A stretch of 47,570 bases of DNA, from contig CP070787.1 in assembly GCA_020346745.1 (NCBI GenBank), positions 1,571,608 through 1,619,177 on the forward strand. Direction: 5' to 3'. Both the position numbers and the translations under genes were made by a program. Shown here piece by piece: positions 1 to 11,190 of this stretch. The stretch is from Fidelibacterota bacterium. GTDB lineage: Bacteria; Fidelibacterota; Marinisomatia; SCGC-AAA003-L08; TS1B11. The notes under the pieces were generated by a model that was not told the DNA's origin, did not search any database, and was given only the letters and a program-made list of their open reading frames with translations. How positions within the stretch are numbered: position 1 is the stretch's first letter; every line of letters starts with the position of its first letter.

Positions 1-339
1 AGTGGCGGTACCCTCCAGATTGGGGAACATTCCCTTGCCAGCAGCTGCCAGACCAATGATGGGGATAGGAAGCAGCCTCCGTCGACTCTCATAGGGGAAA
101 GCGTCTTCAGGGAGACCCGGGTTCTGGGTCCGAAATTTGGCTTCAGCAAGTTCGGGATACGGCGCGGAGAGGACTTCAGATAATTGCATCAACCGACCCT
201 TGCGGGGATAGGTCAGATCACGTTCATAGGCGCTGACCTGCTGATATTGAATGCCCAGGCGATCAGCCAACTCCTTCTGTGTCAATCCAGATTTCTCACG
301 ATAATAGGCCAACAGATCGCCAAAACTCATGCTCTGCAC
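1..339 (-). CDS. XRE-family repressor with LexA/CI-type S24 domain (partial)
   Basis: DNA-binding transcriptional regulator, cut by the left edge of the window. The N-terminal ~65 residues form a helix-turn-helix (LTQKELADRLGI, then QQVSAYERD), typical of the Cro/CI family. After a linker comes PIPIIGLAAAGKG, which resembles the start of an S24 peptidase domain, where an Ala-Gly bond is the self-cleavage site in LexA and CI. The catalytic Ser and Lys would lie outside the window. I prefer the GTG start at 339: AGAGG sits 6 nt upstream, whereas the ATG at 330 would have it 15 nt away. It lies 106 nt downstream of valS and has its own TATAAT in the gap, so it is probably transcribed alone and perhaps autoregulated. 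The family assignment is firm; whether it responds to stress or is phage-derived is unknown. Confidence 0.85.
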   Translation of the reverse strand, partial: MQSMSFGDLLAYYREKSGLTQKELADRLGIQYQQVSAYERDLTYPRKGRLMQLSEVLSAPYPELAEAKFRTQNPGLPEDAFPYESRRRLLPIPIIGLAAAGKGMFPNLEGTAT

Positions 340-406
340 GTTCTACCTCTTGGAGTATTTAACATAAATTTAGATATACACATCCCGCAATGCAGTAAAA
401 ATAATG

Positions 407-412
407 ATTATA
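407..412 (-). promoter_or_regulatory. possible -10 box for the XRE repressor
   Basis: A perfect TATAAT on the minus strand in an AT-rich gap between valS and the repressor gene. It would give a 5' leader of about 60 nt. No good -35 hexamer lies 16-18 nt upstream, so the assignment rests on the -10 and its position. Confidence 0.35.
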
Positions 413-445
413 CGTGAATTATATATTTAGTTGAGAGGGGAGTTT

Positions 446-3115
446 TTATATAAGGACGGCGTAGTTTTCCTTCAATTTCACCAATCGGTCACGGTAGTCA
501 GCCTGCTTCTCCCGTTCATGCGTCACTACGTCCGCGGGGGCACGCTGAACGAAGCTCTCATTATCGAGTTTCTTTTGTACCGCAGCCAATCTGCCTTCCA
601 TCTCTTGAATACGTTTCTGGAGTCGTTCCTTTTCCACCTCAAGATCGATGAGGCCTTCCAAAGGAATGAATACCTCAAGGGAACCCACGACAGCAGTCGC
701 GGCATGGGGTGGCCTGTCAATAGCCACTCCTGTGGTTAGCTTGCCCACTCTGGCCAAGCGCTGCAGGTGAGGCATTTCCTGGCTCAGGATATGCGTATCA
801 TCATCGGGGCCACGAACAACCATATCGGCCGATTTCTGCGGTGCAATGCTCATTTCCGACCTCACCGCCCTTACTGACGATATCACCTCCCTGACCAGCT
901 CAATTTTCGCCTCACTATCAGGTGCCCGCAGGTGCTCAGCACTTGTCGGACAAGGCGCGCAGATCAAATCGGGCTCTCCTTCCCGCTTCACCTGTTGCCA
1001 CAGTTCCTCACTCATGAATGGAGCCAGCGGGTGGAGTAGGGCCAGGATATTCCGGAGGACATGTACCGCCACAGTCAAGGCTGTGTCTCGATCACGTGCT
1101 TCGTCACCCATCAGACGCGTCTTGATAAACTCCAAGTACCAGTCACAATAATCAGACCAGATGAAATCATAGATAGCCTTGGCTGCGTCATTTATCCGGT
1201 AGCGGGCGTACGCTTCCTCCACCTGCAATAGTGTTGCCTGCAGCCGTGATAATATCCATCGGTCCACTTCTCTCAATTGCTCTGAAGGAATATCTTCCAG
1301 GGGCGACGGCAGCTCATCGTCGAGATTCATAAATACAAATCGGGCGGCGTTCCAGATCTTGTTCATGTAATTGCGGCCTAGCTCGATATCCTCTTCCGCA
1401 AAGGGGATATCCAGTCCCTGCGGTGCGATGAGCATCATTCCCATGCGCAGGGCATCAGCTCCAAACTTGTCAATGATCTCAAGGGGATCGGGCGAGTTTC
1501 CCAGGCTTTTGCTCATCCTTCGGCCTAGTTTATCCCGCACTATGCCGTTGAAATAGACCGTGCTGAAAGGAACCTGATCCATGAACTTGAGGCCCACCAT
1601 AACCATGCGGGCAACCCAGAAGAAGATAATGTCTGGGGCCGTTACCAGATCCTGCGTTGGGTAGAAGCGTTTCAGGTCGGGGCTATCTGTATCGGGCCAA
1701 CCCATTGTCGCCATAGGCCATAGCCACGAGCTGAACCAGGTGTCAAGGACATCCGGATCCTGCTCCAACTCCACTTCCCCTCGACCATAGTGCTCACGGG
1801 CCTGATCTAGGGCTTCAGCCTCCGTCCGAGCCACGAAGATATGATCATCCGGACCATACCAGGCTGGTATGCGGTGGCCCCACCACAACTGCCGTGATAT
1901 ACACCAGTCCTGGATATACGTCAGCCAGTGCTCATAGACTTTCACCCACCGCTCAGGGTAAAAGGTAATGCGGCTGGTAGCCACAGCTTCCTTAGCCGGT
2001 CCAGCCAGATCCTGCATATTGAGGAACCACTGACGGGAAAGGTAGGGTTCCACCATAGCGTCGGTGCGCTCGGAATAGCCCACATTGTGTACGTAGTCCT
2101 CGACCTTTTCCAATAGTCCTTGGTGCTCCATTTCAGCCACGACACTTTTACGAGCGGCAAAGCGGTCAAGGCCTTGAAATTGCTCCGGGACACTCATATT
2201 CAGAACCGCATCGGGGTAGAGGATATTCACCGCTTCCAGACCATGCCGCTCACCCATTTGATAGTCATTGGGATCATGGGCCGGTGTGACCTTCACCGCG
2301 CCGGTGCCGAATTCCGGGTCCACAAAATCATCAGCAATGATAGGCATCTCCCGGCCAACCAGTGGCAAGATGGCTTTCCTGCCAATGAGATCGCGGTAGC
2401 GATCATCCTTGGGATTTACAGCCACGCCCGTGTCACCCAACATGGTCTCCGGTCGGGTTGTTGCTACGGTTACATATTCGTCACCTTCTTGCAGGGGATA
2501 GCGGAAGAACCACAGGTGACCCTGGGTTTCCTTATGAATAACCTCCTCGTCGGAGAGGGCTGTTTTGCCGACTGGGTCCCAGTTGATCAGACGTTCACCA
2601 CGGTAGATCAAGCCCTCTTCATAGAGCCGTACAAAGACCTCGATGACCGCCCGGGAATAGCCCTCATCCATGGTGAACACACTGCGATCCCAGTCGCAGG
2701 AACACCCCAAGCGCTTGAGCTGCTCAATGATCGTGCCGCCATAGCTATGTGCCCAATCCCAGGCCCGGTCGAGGAACTGCTCCCGGCCAAGGGCATCCTT
2801 ATTTGTGCCCTCATCCTTGAGCATTTTGACGATCTTGGCCTCAGTGGCAATGCTGGCGTGATCCGTTCCCGGCAGCCAGAGAGTGCAGCGATTCTGCATC
2901 CTGGCACGGCGCACCAGCACATCCTGGATAGTGTTGTTCAGGACATGTCCCATGGTGAGGATTCCAGTAACATTAGGAGGGGGTATAAGCACCGTAAACG
3001 GCTCCCGCTCACCGGGATCACCTGGCTTGAAGTAGCCCTGCTTCTCCCAGTGGCGATACCACTTGGATTCCACCCTGCCGGGCTCGTACACCTTGCCCAG
3101 TTGCGCCCGTGCCAT
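446..3115 (-). CDS. valS: valyl-tRNA synthetase
   Basis: Charges tRNA-Val with valine in the cytoplasm; class I aminoacyl-tRNA synthetase of 889 residues, a normal bacterial length. The HIGH-type signature is PPPNVTG followed by TMGH at residues 54-57, and the KMSKS loop appears as GRRMSKS near residue 530. The large insertion between them is the editing (CP1) domain. The anticodon-binding domain follows, and the last ~70 residues form the charged coiled coil (LEVEKERLQKRIQEME) that is typical of ValRS and absent from IleRS. The ATG start lies 8 nt after the stop of the cyclic-nucleotide-binding gene, so it looks like the third gene of a channel / cNMP-binding protein / valS operon. That partnership is unusual for a synthetase gene. 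Confidence 0.98.
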   Translation of the reverse strand: MARAQLGKVYEPGRVESKWYRHWEKQGYFKPGDPGEREPFTVLIPPPNVTGILTMGHVLNNTIQDVLVRRARMQNRCTLWLPGTDHASIATEAKIVKMLKDEGTNKDALGREQFLDRAWDWAHSYGGTIIEQLKRLGCSCDWDRSVFTMDEGYSRAVIEVFVRLYEEGLIYRGERLINWDPVGKTALSDEEVIHKETQGHLWFFRYPLQEGDEYVTVATTRPETMLGDTGVAVNPKDDRYRDLIGRKAILPLVGREMPIIADDFVDPEFGTGAVKVTPAHDPNDYQMGERHGLEAVNILYPDAVLNMSVPEQFQGLDRFAARKSVVAEMEHQGLLEKVEDYVHNVGYSERTDAMVEPYLSRQWFLNMQDLAGPAKEAVATSRITFYPERWVKVYEHWLTYIQDWCISRQLWWGHRIPAWYGPDDHIFVARTEAEALDQAREHYGRGEVELEQDPDVLDTWFSSWLWPMATMGWPDTDSPDLKRFYPTQDLVTAPDIIFFWVARMVMVGLKFMDQVPFSTVYFNGIVRDKLGRRMSKSLGNSPDPLEIIDKFGADALRMGMMLIAPQGLDIPFAEEDIELGRNYMNKIWNAARFVFMNLDDELPSPLEDIPSEQLREVDRWILSRLQATLLQVEEAYARYRINDAAKAIYDFIWSDYCDWYLEFIKTRLMGDEARDRDTALTVAVHVLRNILALLHPLAPFMSEELWQQVKREGEPDLICAPCPTSAEHLRAPDSEAKIELVREVISSVRAVRSEMSIAPQKSADMVVRGPDDDTHILSQEMPHLQRLARVGKLTTGVAIDRPPHAATAVVGSLEVFIPLEGLIDLEVEKERLQKRIQEMEGRLAAVQKKLDNESFVQRAPADVVTHEREKQADYRDRLVKLKENYAVLI

Positions 3116-3123
3116 GTAGAAAC

Positions 3124-3639
3124 CTATTTCTCCAGGATGAGACTTAAAGCAGTGGTGAGTTTGAGTACGTTTTGATTCGACGTCACCAAACGGTTGCAGA
3201 TGATGCGAGCTAAATTGCGCGTTACCTTATAACCGATATCAGGGTTGCCCTCTAGGATGGCTGTGAAGTCCTTGTTAGCTATAACCCCTAAGCGGCAGGG
3301 GGTGAGAGCCTTCACAGTGGCTGACCGCTCGTTACCTTCTGAGAGATAGGACACCTCACCAAAGAGAGGGTGTTGCTCACCAGACAGTCGGATGATGGAT
3401 TTGGCTCGACTATCATATTGGGCCGACTTGGCCATGGGTAATGTCAAGGCCTGACTTATTTCCACCTCTCCAGAGATGAGAAAGAAGATCGTGCCCCCTT
3501 TATCGCCTTCCTGAAAAACGAATTCTTCCGCCGCCAGGCGCTTTTCCTTCAGACGCCTGGCGAACAGATCACGTTCCTTTGACGTCAGTCCCTTGAGGAT
3601 TTCAAAATCGTGGATATCTCCTACCTTGATAACGCTCAT
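3124..3639 (-). CDS. cyclic-nucleotide-binding domain protein
   Basis: A 171-residue protein made almost entirely of one cNMP-binding (CAP-family) domain, with no helix-turn-helix and no membrane segment. The beta-roll includes VFQEGDKGGTIFFLISGEVE at residues 41-60. The phosphate-binding cassette is FGEVSYL (93-99) with GNERSATV, keeping the Glu95 and Arg105 that contact the cyclic phosphate and ribose in CAP and PKA. A C-terminal helical part follows. Its start overlaps the stop of the potassium-channel gene by 4 nt (ATGA), which implies translational coupling. I infer that it senses cAMP, cGMP or a relative and may act with the channel. A role as a free-standing sensor cannot be excluded. 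Confidence 0.85.
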   Translation of the reverse strand: MSVIKVGDIHDFEILKGLTSKERDLFARRLKEKRLAAEEFVFQEGDKGGTIFFLISGEVEISQALTLPMAKSAQYDSRAKSIIRLSGEQHPLFGEVSYLSEGNERSATVKALTPCRLGVIANKDFTAILEGNPDIGYKVTRNLARIICNRLVTSNQNVLKLTTALSLILEK

Positions 3640-4772
3640 GGAATAACTATAGCCCCTTCACCTTTATGAATAGGGCGATCAGGTTCAGGATTAACGATCA
3701 CGTGGATGTGGCTGCCTTCAGCAAAGTCTTGACCAGCTTCAAGCATCTTGCGCTCGATGAATGCGTCCAACTGGGAGCTGTCCGAAGCCAGGAAATCGGT
3801 CAGATTGGCCTGTTCCTCTTCACGGTAAACCGCCAATGTTATCCAGCCATGTTTCTTGCGATTGTGCAAGAATAGATCCTCGAATGGACGATCTACAAAT
3901 TCTGATGGGATCGGTACGCGTTTGATGTGATGTGGTGAGGAAGAGTCCAGCAACTTGTCGGCAGCCTGGGGAATGCCGGGGTGGAGTACGTGGGAAGCGA
4001 CAATGAAGGAGCCGAAATTATCACTGAGCACTACTTCATCCGCTTTAGCTCGCTTTACGTGGGTGATGGCTGACCTGTCAGACACATAAGCGATCAGCTT
4101 TACCCTGGGATTCATATTCTTAACCGTGAGGGACGCAAGAATGGTTCTATCGTCACTGGCCACCCCGGTAGCATGTTCCGTCGGAAGGATGATAACCGAC
4201 CGGGCAGATTCCAACTGCGCCTGCCGGAGAGCAGATTCTCTGGTGAACTCGCCGCGGATGTACTTGATGCGGGTATATCCATACTGATTCTTTAGCGACT
4301 GGATAACATCTTCGTTCTCTTCATTGATCAGCACTATCGGGAATTTATCTTTGTCCCCACCAGCCTTGATCAGCGCATTCAGAAGGCTTTCGATTTTATG
4401 ATGCCACCCGCAAATGATGACGTGATCTTTAACTTTGATTGGCATGAGTCCCTGATTGGCCCGCAATCGCCGGGCCACTAGTTGTGATGCTACTGTTCCG
4501 CTCAAGACTGCCATGAGGGAAATCCCCGCAAATATGATGACCACCGCTAGTGCCCGACCAGTAGGCGCCTGGGGCGTAAAATCCCCGTAGCCTACGGTAG
4601 TCATAGTGACGATAGCCCACCACAATGCTTCCCAGGCGGAATTGAACTGCCTTATACCGGCCTGCCTCTCCAGAAACAGCACACCCATCCCGCCTATCGA
4701 GGCGACCAGCAGGATCAAGCCGAACACCCGAAGAAGCGGATGGCGTAGCAGGAATTGTCGTATCCCGGTCAC
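3636..4772 (-). CDS. two-TM potassium channel with RCK (TrkA-N) domain
   Basis: Inner-membrane K+ channel subunit of 378 residues, expected to form tetramers. TM1 is at about residues 14-33. The pore helix carries the selectivity filter TMTTVGYGD (56-64), and TM2 spans about 72-97. The cytoplasmic part begins near residue 110 with a Rossmann-type RCK domain. Its nucleotide loop reads ICGWHHKIESLL rather than the usual GxGxxG, so ligand binding may differ from NAD-binding TrkA. A second, C-terminal RCK_C-like region ends the protein. The start is GTG at 4772 with GGCGGC just upstream. It heads an operon driven by the promoter at 4829-4857 and overlaps the next gene (cNMP-binding domain) by 4 nt. 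It resembles MthK/GsuK-type channels; the ion specificity call rests on the filter. Confidence 0.92.
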   Translation of the reverse strand: MTGIRQFLLRHPLLRVFGLILLVASIGGMGVLFLERQAGIRQFNSAWEALWWAIVTMTTVGYGDFTPQAPTGRALAVVIIFAGISLMAVLSGTVASQLVARRLRANQGLMPIKVKDHVIICGWHHKIESLLNALIKAGGDKDKFPIVLINEENEDVIQSLKNQYGYTRIKYIRGEFTRESALRQAQLESARSVIILPTEHATGVASDDRTILASLTVKNMNPRVKLIAYVSDRSAITHVKRAKADEVVLSDNFGSFIVASHVLHPGIPQAADKLLDSSSPHHIKRVPIPSEFVDRPFEDLFLHNRKKHGWITLAVYREEEQANLTDFLASDSSQLDAFIERKMLEAGQDFAEGSHIHVIVNPEPDRPIHKGEGAIVIP

Positions 4773-4828
4773 CGCCGCCTATGACAAGGAGAGAAGACAA
4801 TTTCTATCTGGCTTTATCATAACGGGAA

Positions 4829-4857
4829 ATTGTACGGCAAAGGTGGTGGCAAGTCAA
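4829..4857 (-). promoter_or_regulatory. sigma70-type promoter of the channel-cNMP-valS operon
   Basis: On the minus strand, TTGACT (4857-4852) and TACAAT (4834-4829) are separated by exactly 17 nt. Transcription would start near 4822, giving a leader of about 50 nt before the GTG at 4772. No terminator-like hairpin was seen between here and valS. Confidence 0.7.
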
Positions 4858-4928
4858 CAGGTTTAATAGGATTCCCTTGTTGAACATATTGCCGGACTGT
4901 CAGCGGAAATACCGCCTCGGCAACCGGC

Positions 4929-5699
4929 TTATTCCTTAATGCGATACCCCCTGGCGAAAAGTATGGAACCCGCACTGGTAAACAGAACCGCCGCAAATAT
5001 ACTGACGACGAGTGACCACCAGGGAGAGGAGTCAGCCACATCCAGGACCGCATAGCGCAGGCCGTTAATCATATAATACAGAGGATTGAACAGTGATACA
5101 TCGCGCCAGACGGGCGGCAGCATATCGATACTGTAGAACACGCCTCCCAGGAACACGAGCGGTGTGAAGAAAAAATTCACCAGCACCTGAATGTTCTCAA
5201 AAGACTTGGCGTAAATGCCCACCAATAGACCCGCTGCCCCGAACGCCCAGCCGACCACCAGCAGGAAAACAAGGACCAGCAGAGGATGGGCCACGGTGGT
5301 GCCGGTTAACAGCATCCCCAACAGTAGAACCAGAATGCCATTCAGGACACCCCGGGCCATCCCGCCGATAATGTATCCTACTGAGATCTCCAGCCCACTG
5401 AGGGGAGTAATAAGGATATCATCCATGAACTTCATGATCTTGGCCTGAAAAAGGCTGGAAGCGCTGTTGGAGTAGGCATTGGTGATCACGTTCATCATCG
5501 CCAAGCCGGGGATGATGAAACTCATGTAAGGCACCTCCTTGATCTCGCCAATACGTCCCCCCAGCGACTTGCCGAATACGACCACGTATAGAACAGTAGT
5601 GAGCAATCCCGGCACGAGGGTCTGGTTATAAAGGGACAGGAAGCGCTTCAGTTCGCGCCATACAAACGTGAGAAAACCGGTATTAATCATCGATGCCAT
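4929..5699 (-). CDS. ABC-2 type transporter permease
   Basis: Membrane half of an ABC exporter, 256 residues with six predicted transmembrane segments (for example LLTTVLYVVVFGKSL, GVLNGILVLLLGMLL and VVGWAFGAAGLLVGIYA). The layout and the motif FFFTPLVFLGGVFYSIDMLP near residues 177-196 are those of the ABC-2 (NodJ/DrrB/YadH) family. The gene overlaps the 3' end of the ATPase gene by 17 nt, so the two are one transporter. Close relatives export drugs, polysaccharides or lipids; the substrate cannot be read from sequence. It is the last gene of the rumA / ATPase / permease run. No terminator is evident downstream. Confidence 0.93.
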   Translation of the reverse strand: MASMINTGFLTFVWRELKRFLSLYNQTLVPGLLTTVLYVVVFGKSLGGRIGEIKEVPYMSFIIPGLAMMNVITNAYSNSASSLFQAKIMKFMDDILITPLSGLEISVGYIIGGMARGVLNGILVLLLGMLLTGTTVAHPLLVLVFLLVVGWAFGAAGLLVGIYAKSFENIQVLVNFFFTPLVFLGGVFYSIDMLPPVWRDVSLFNPLYYMINGLRYAVLDVADSSPWWSLVVSIFAAVLFTSAGSILFARGYRIKE

Positions 5700-6609
5700 G
5701 CCCCGTCAACGCTATGAATGCGTCTTCCAAGGTGCTACGACAGATCTTGACATCCTGAACCAAAGCCCCGGTTGAGATGATACGGTTGATGATCTCCGTC
5801 AAGCGGAGCTCAGGCTGGTTGATGTGTATCCGGAGATAACCATCCGTGTAGTCATACTTATATCCGTCCAGAGCCCGGGCAGTCTCCTCGTTCCAGTTTT
5901 CCAGCTGCAGTTTCATCCCTTCCCGATTCATTCCAGCCACCAGTTCGGCTGGAGATCCAGTGGCAACGATCCTACCCTGGTCGATAATGGCCACCCGTTC
6001 ACAGAGCTTTTCCGCCTCCTCGATATAATGGGTGGTCAGAACGATTGTTCTGCCTTCCTTATTCAGACGGGTCAGGTAATTCCAGAGCATGTGGCGTAGC
6101 TCCACATCAACTCCCGCGGTAGGCTCATCAAGGATAAGTATATCAGGATCATGGACCAGGGACCGCGCGATCTGGAAGCGGCGCTTCATGCCTCCACTCA
6201 GCTCCCGCGGCTTGACCCGACGCTTGCTGGTAAGCCCGAATTCATCCAGTAGACGCACGGCACGCTCCCTGGCCAGCGTTTTCCCCACACCATAATATCC
6301 CGCCTGAAGCACCATCAAATCTTCGATAGCAAAAAACCAGTCGAAATTGAGTTCCTGGGCTGCCAGCCCGATCCGGCGCCGCGCCTGCCTGTATTGCCGC
6401 ACGACGTCATGACCCATCACCTTGACGGATCCTTCTGTAATGCGTACTAGCCCGGTAGTGATGCCGATGGTTGTGGTTTTCCCCGCTCCATTTGGGCCCA
6501 GTAAACCGAAGAATTCCCCCGCTGGTACCGTCAACTCGATCCCCTTCAGCGCCTCCACGCCACCTGAGTACACTTTGCGAAGGTTCCTTATTTCCACAGC
6601 GGGGGTCAT
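5683..6609 (-). CDS. ABC-2 type transporter ATP-binding protein
   Basis: ATPase subunit of the exporter, 308 residues. Walker A is GPNGAGKTTT at residues 38-47, the ABC signature is LSGGMKRR, Walker B is ILILDEPTAGVD, and the H-loop is TTHYIEEAE. The ~80 residues after the ATPase core form the C-terminal domain usual in the DrrA/YadG/CcmA group. I place the start at the ATG at 6609. It forms an ATGA overlap with the stop of the upstream methyltransferase, while an upstream in-frame start at 6636 would overlap it by 31 nt. It works with the permease encoded immediately downstream. Confidence 0.95.
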   Translation of the reverse strand: MTPAVEIRNLRKVYSGGVEALKGIELTVPAGEFFGLLGPNGAGKTTTIGITTGLVRITEGSVKVMGHDVVRQYRQARRRIGLAAQELNFDWFFAIEDLMVLQAGYYGVGKTLARERAVRLLDEFGLTSKRRVKPRELSGGMKRRFQIARSLVHDPDILILDEPTAGVDVELRHMLWNYLTRLNKEGRTIVLTTHYIEEAEKLCERVAIIDQGRIVATGSPAELVAGMNREGMKLQLENWNEETARALDGYKYDYTDGYLRIHINQPELRLTEIINRIISTGALVQDVKICRSTLEDAFIALTGHGIDD

Positions 6610-8066
6610 GCCGGGCACTCCAGTACGCACAGACATTCGATATGCGGCGTATGAGGAAACATGTCAACCGGCTGGATAGCTTCAAGTTGATAACCGCCGT
6701 CCACCAGCAATCGTACATCGCGTACCTGAGTCGCGGGATTGCAGGATACGTAGACCACTCTCCGCGGCTTCAGGCCGATGACTTCTTCCACCAGCTTGGG
6801 GTGCATGCCCGCCCTGGGTGGATCCGCAATAACGATGTCGGGAAGGTCAATCTGCTTGCGCAGACGGTCACCCTGGCTGCTGAAGAAACGAGCGGATAGG
6901 TCGGCATGGAAGAAACGAGTATTGTAGGTATCGTTCAGCAGCGCATTACGGGAGGCATCTTCCACGGCGGAGGATACGGACTCGAAGCCGGCCACTTCCT
7001 TTGCCTTACTCGCCAAGGTGAGGGCAATCGTGCCCGTCCCACAGTAGAGGTCATATACCACTTCGCTGCCAGTCAGCGCACAGGCCTGGGCGATTTGTTC
7101 GTAGAGAACTGCCGCCTGGGCTGTATTGGTCTGAAAGAAGGAATTGGCGGAGATATCAAACACTAATCCACCCAGGTGTTCTGTGATGGTCGGCTTGCCG
7201 TGCAGGATAATTTCCCACTCTCCGTAAGCCACAGCAGCCTTGCGCGTGTTGATACTATTGATCACACTCACAACGCTCGGGAATGCAGCTGCCAGCTCAT
7301 CCGCCAGAGACTTCAGACGCTGCGGTTCCTCCCGCGACGTAACCAGATTGACCATGATTTCCAGGGAATCCGATGAGGCACCGGCAGTGCGGATGACCAA
7401 ATTGCGCAGAAAACCTGTGTGGTTCTTAATATCGTAGGGCTCCAGGCCCAGTGCATTGATCCTGCTCTTCAGCCACTGAAATATGTCAGTAGCGACCGGG
7501 TGTTGGAGCCAGCACTCCTGGATATCAAGTACCTTATCAAACCTGCCCGGTACGTGAAGCCCGAGAGCCGGACCGGTCGCGTCGGCAATGTCATCCGGGT
7601 TTACGACCCAGGGACGAGTGGAGAAGGTGAATTCCATCTTGTTGCGGTAGTGATAGATCTCACGGCAGCCGATAATGGGTTTAACCTCCAGATCGCGAAA
7701 GCCACCCATGCGGGTGAACAGGTCTTCCACTTGAGCCTGTTTCTGTTCCAGCTGTTGCTGATAGGGGTAATTCTGTGTCGAGCATCCGCCGCATACGCCA
7801 AAGTGCGGACATTCAGGATCTACTGCATTTGGAGAGGGCTTCAGCACTTCTTCAACGCGTGCTTCAGCAAAGCCCCGACGCCGCTTGATAATCCGCGCCC
7901 GTACCTGTTCCCCTGGTATCGTCCGCGGAACGAAAATGACAAAGCCATCGTGGCGGGCGACGCCCTTGCCACCATACGACAAGCTGCCTATGGTAAGCTC
8001 CAGGATTTCACCTTTTCTGGGTAATCGTGCTGTCTCACTAGTTGTGGCGGGGTGAGATTCGCTCAT
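6606..8066 (-). CDS. rlmD: RlmD/RumA-family 23S rRNA (uracil-5-)-methyltransferase
   Basis: SAM-dependent m5U RNA methyltransferase, about 486 residues. An N-terminal TRAM domain (LELTIGSLSYGGKGVA ... VPGEQVRARI type) is followed by the iron-sulfur cysteines CPHFGVCGGC with a further Cys near the N-terminal core. The SAM site is YDLYCGTGTIAL, the Asp/Pro motif is IADPPRAGMHP, and the catalytic cysteine is in YVSCNPATQ. This arrangement fits RumA/RlmD, though RlmC- or TrmA-like specificity cannot be excluded by eye. ATG at 8066 is the preferred start; an in-frame TTG at 8087 would add seven residues. Neither has a strong ribosome binding site. The stop overlaps the start of the ABC ATPase (ATGA), so the two are translationally coupled, which may only reflect compact operon packing. 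Confidence 0.93.
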   Translation of the reverse strand: MSESHPATTSETARLPRKGEILELTIGSLSYGGKGVARHDGFVIFVPRTIPGEQVRARIIKRRRGFAEARVEEVLKPSPNAVDPECPHFGVCGGCSTQNYPYQQQLEQKQAQVEDLFTRMGGFRDLEVKPIIGCREIYHYRNKMEFTFSTRPWVVNPDDIADATGPALGLHVPGRFDKVLDIQECWLQHPVATDIFQWLKSRINALGLEPYDIKNHTGFLRNLVIRTAGASSDSLEIMVNLVTSREEPQRLKSLADELAAAFPSVVSVINSINTRKAAVAYGEWEIILHGKPTITEHLGGLVFDISANSFFQTNTAQAAVLYEQIAQACALTGSEVVYDLYCGTGTIALTLASKAKEVAGFESVSSAVEDASRNALLNDTYNTRFFHADLSARFFSSQGDRLRKQIDLPDIVIADPPRAGMHPKLVEEVIGLKPRRVVYVSCNPATQVRDVRLLVDGGYQLEAIQPVDMFPHTPHIECLCVLECPA

Positions 8067-8131
8067 AGGGAGCGAATTTACTGCCAAGACAGAAGTATAT
8101 CAGCTTTCTCGGGGAGCAGTACTACGAAGGC

Positions 8132-10670
<2,539 letters not shown>

Positions 10671-10678
10671 AGCATAGC

Positions 10679-11128
10679 CTAGGGAATGATGCTAAAGCTA
10701 TTCGAGTACACTACAGCCGCAGAGTCCCCCACTACGTATGGCAGGACAATTCGAAACGGCCCCGTGAAGCTGGTCTTGAGATTTATCAATGGATACGATT
10801 CGTCGAACTTTTCCAAGGGAGGAACGATCCGTAGAATTATTCTGTCAGCTGGACAATCATCATTTACAGCAAGGTAGGTTTTCCAATTATAGTCCTGCCA
10901 TAGATCAAAGGAGAAAATGGTTTCATCTTCACAAACATCCATCATGATGTCATGATCAAGACCGTTGCTGAAACTAAAAACCAGGGTGTCGCCGAGGGAA
11001 TATTGTGACCTGCTAGTATTAAGTGCAACCTTGCTTTGATGGTTACCAACCACCGGTGCTTCATCACATCCGCTGATACCGAACACGATCAATATGGACA
11101 TAAGCCACCTGCGGTTCTGCCTTTTCAC
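10679..11128 (-). CDS. lipoprotein of unknown function
   Basis: 149-residue predicted lipoprotein. A basic N-region (KRQNRRW), hydrophobic core (LMSILIVFG) and lipobox ISGC end at a Cys that would be lipidated. The mature part has a beta-sandwich pattern (YSLGDTLVFSFSNGLDHDI, TSFTGPFRIVLPYVV) reminiscent of Ig-like or BsuPI-type domains, but no family is certain. I chose GTG at 11128 because AGGGGA lies 8 nt upstream and it supplies the charged N-region. ATG at 11101 (AGGTGG upstream) would also leave a lipobox but no positive residues. It lies between the SufS-like gene and the exported-protein gene in one minus-strand run. Confidence 0.72.
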   Translation of the reverse strand: MKRQNRRWLMSILIVFGISGCDEAPVVGNHQSKVALNTSRSQYSLGDTLVFSFSNGLDHDIMMDVCEDETIFSFDLWQDYNWKTYLAVNDDCPADRIILRIVPPLEKFDESYPLINLKTSFTGPFRIVLPYVVGDSAAVVYSNSFSIIP

Positions 11129-11190
11129 ATGTCTGATCCCCTGCGGGATCACTCGATGGACAAGGTCCTGGGAGGCAGCCATGGGAGCTC

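Noticed and set aside
2120-3175. A 351-codon plus-strand open frame
   Set aside because: It is antisense to valS, whose motifs are unambiguous; the plus-strand peptide has no recognisable motif.
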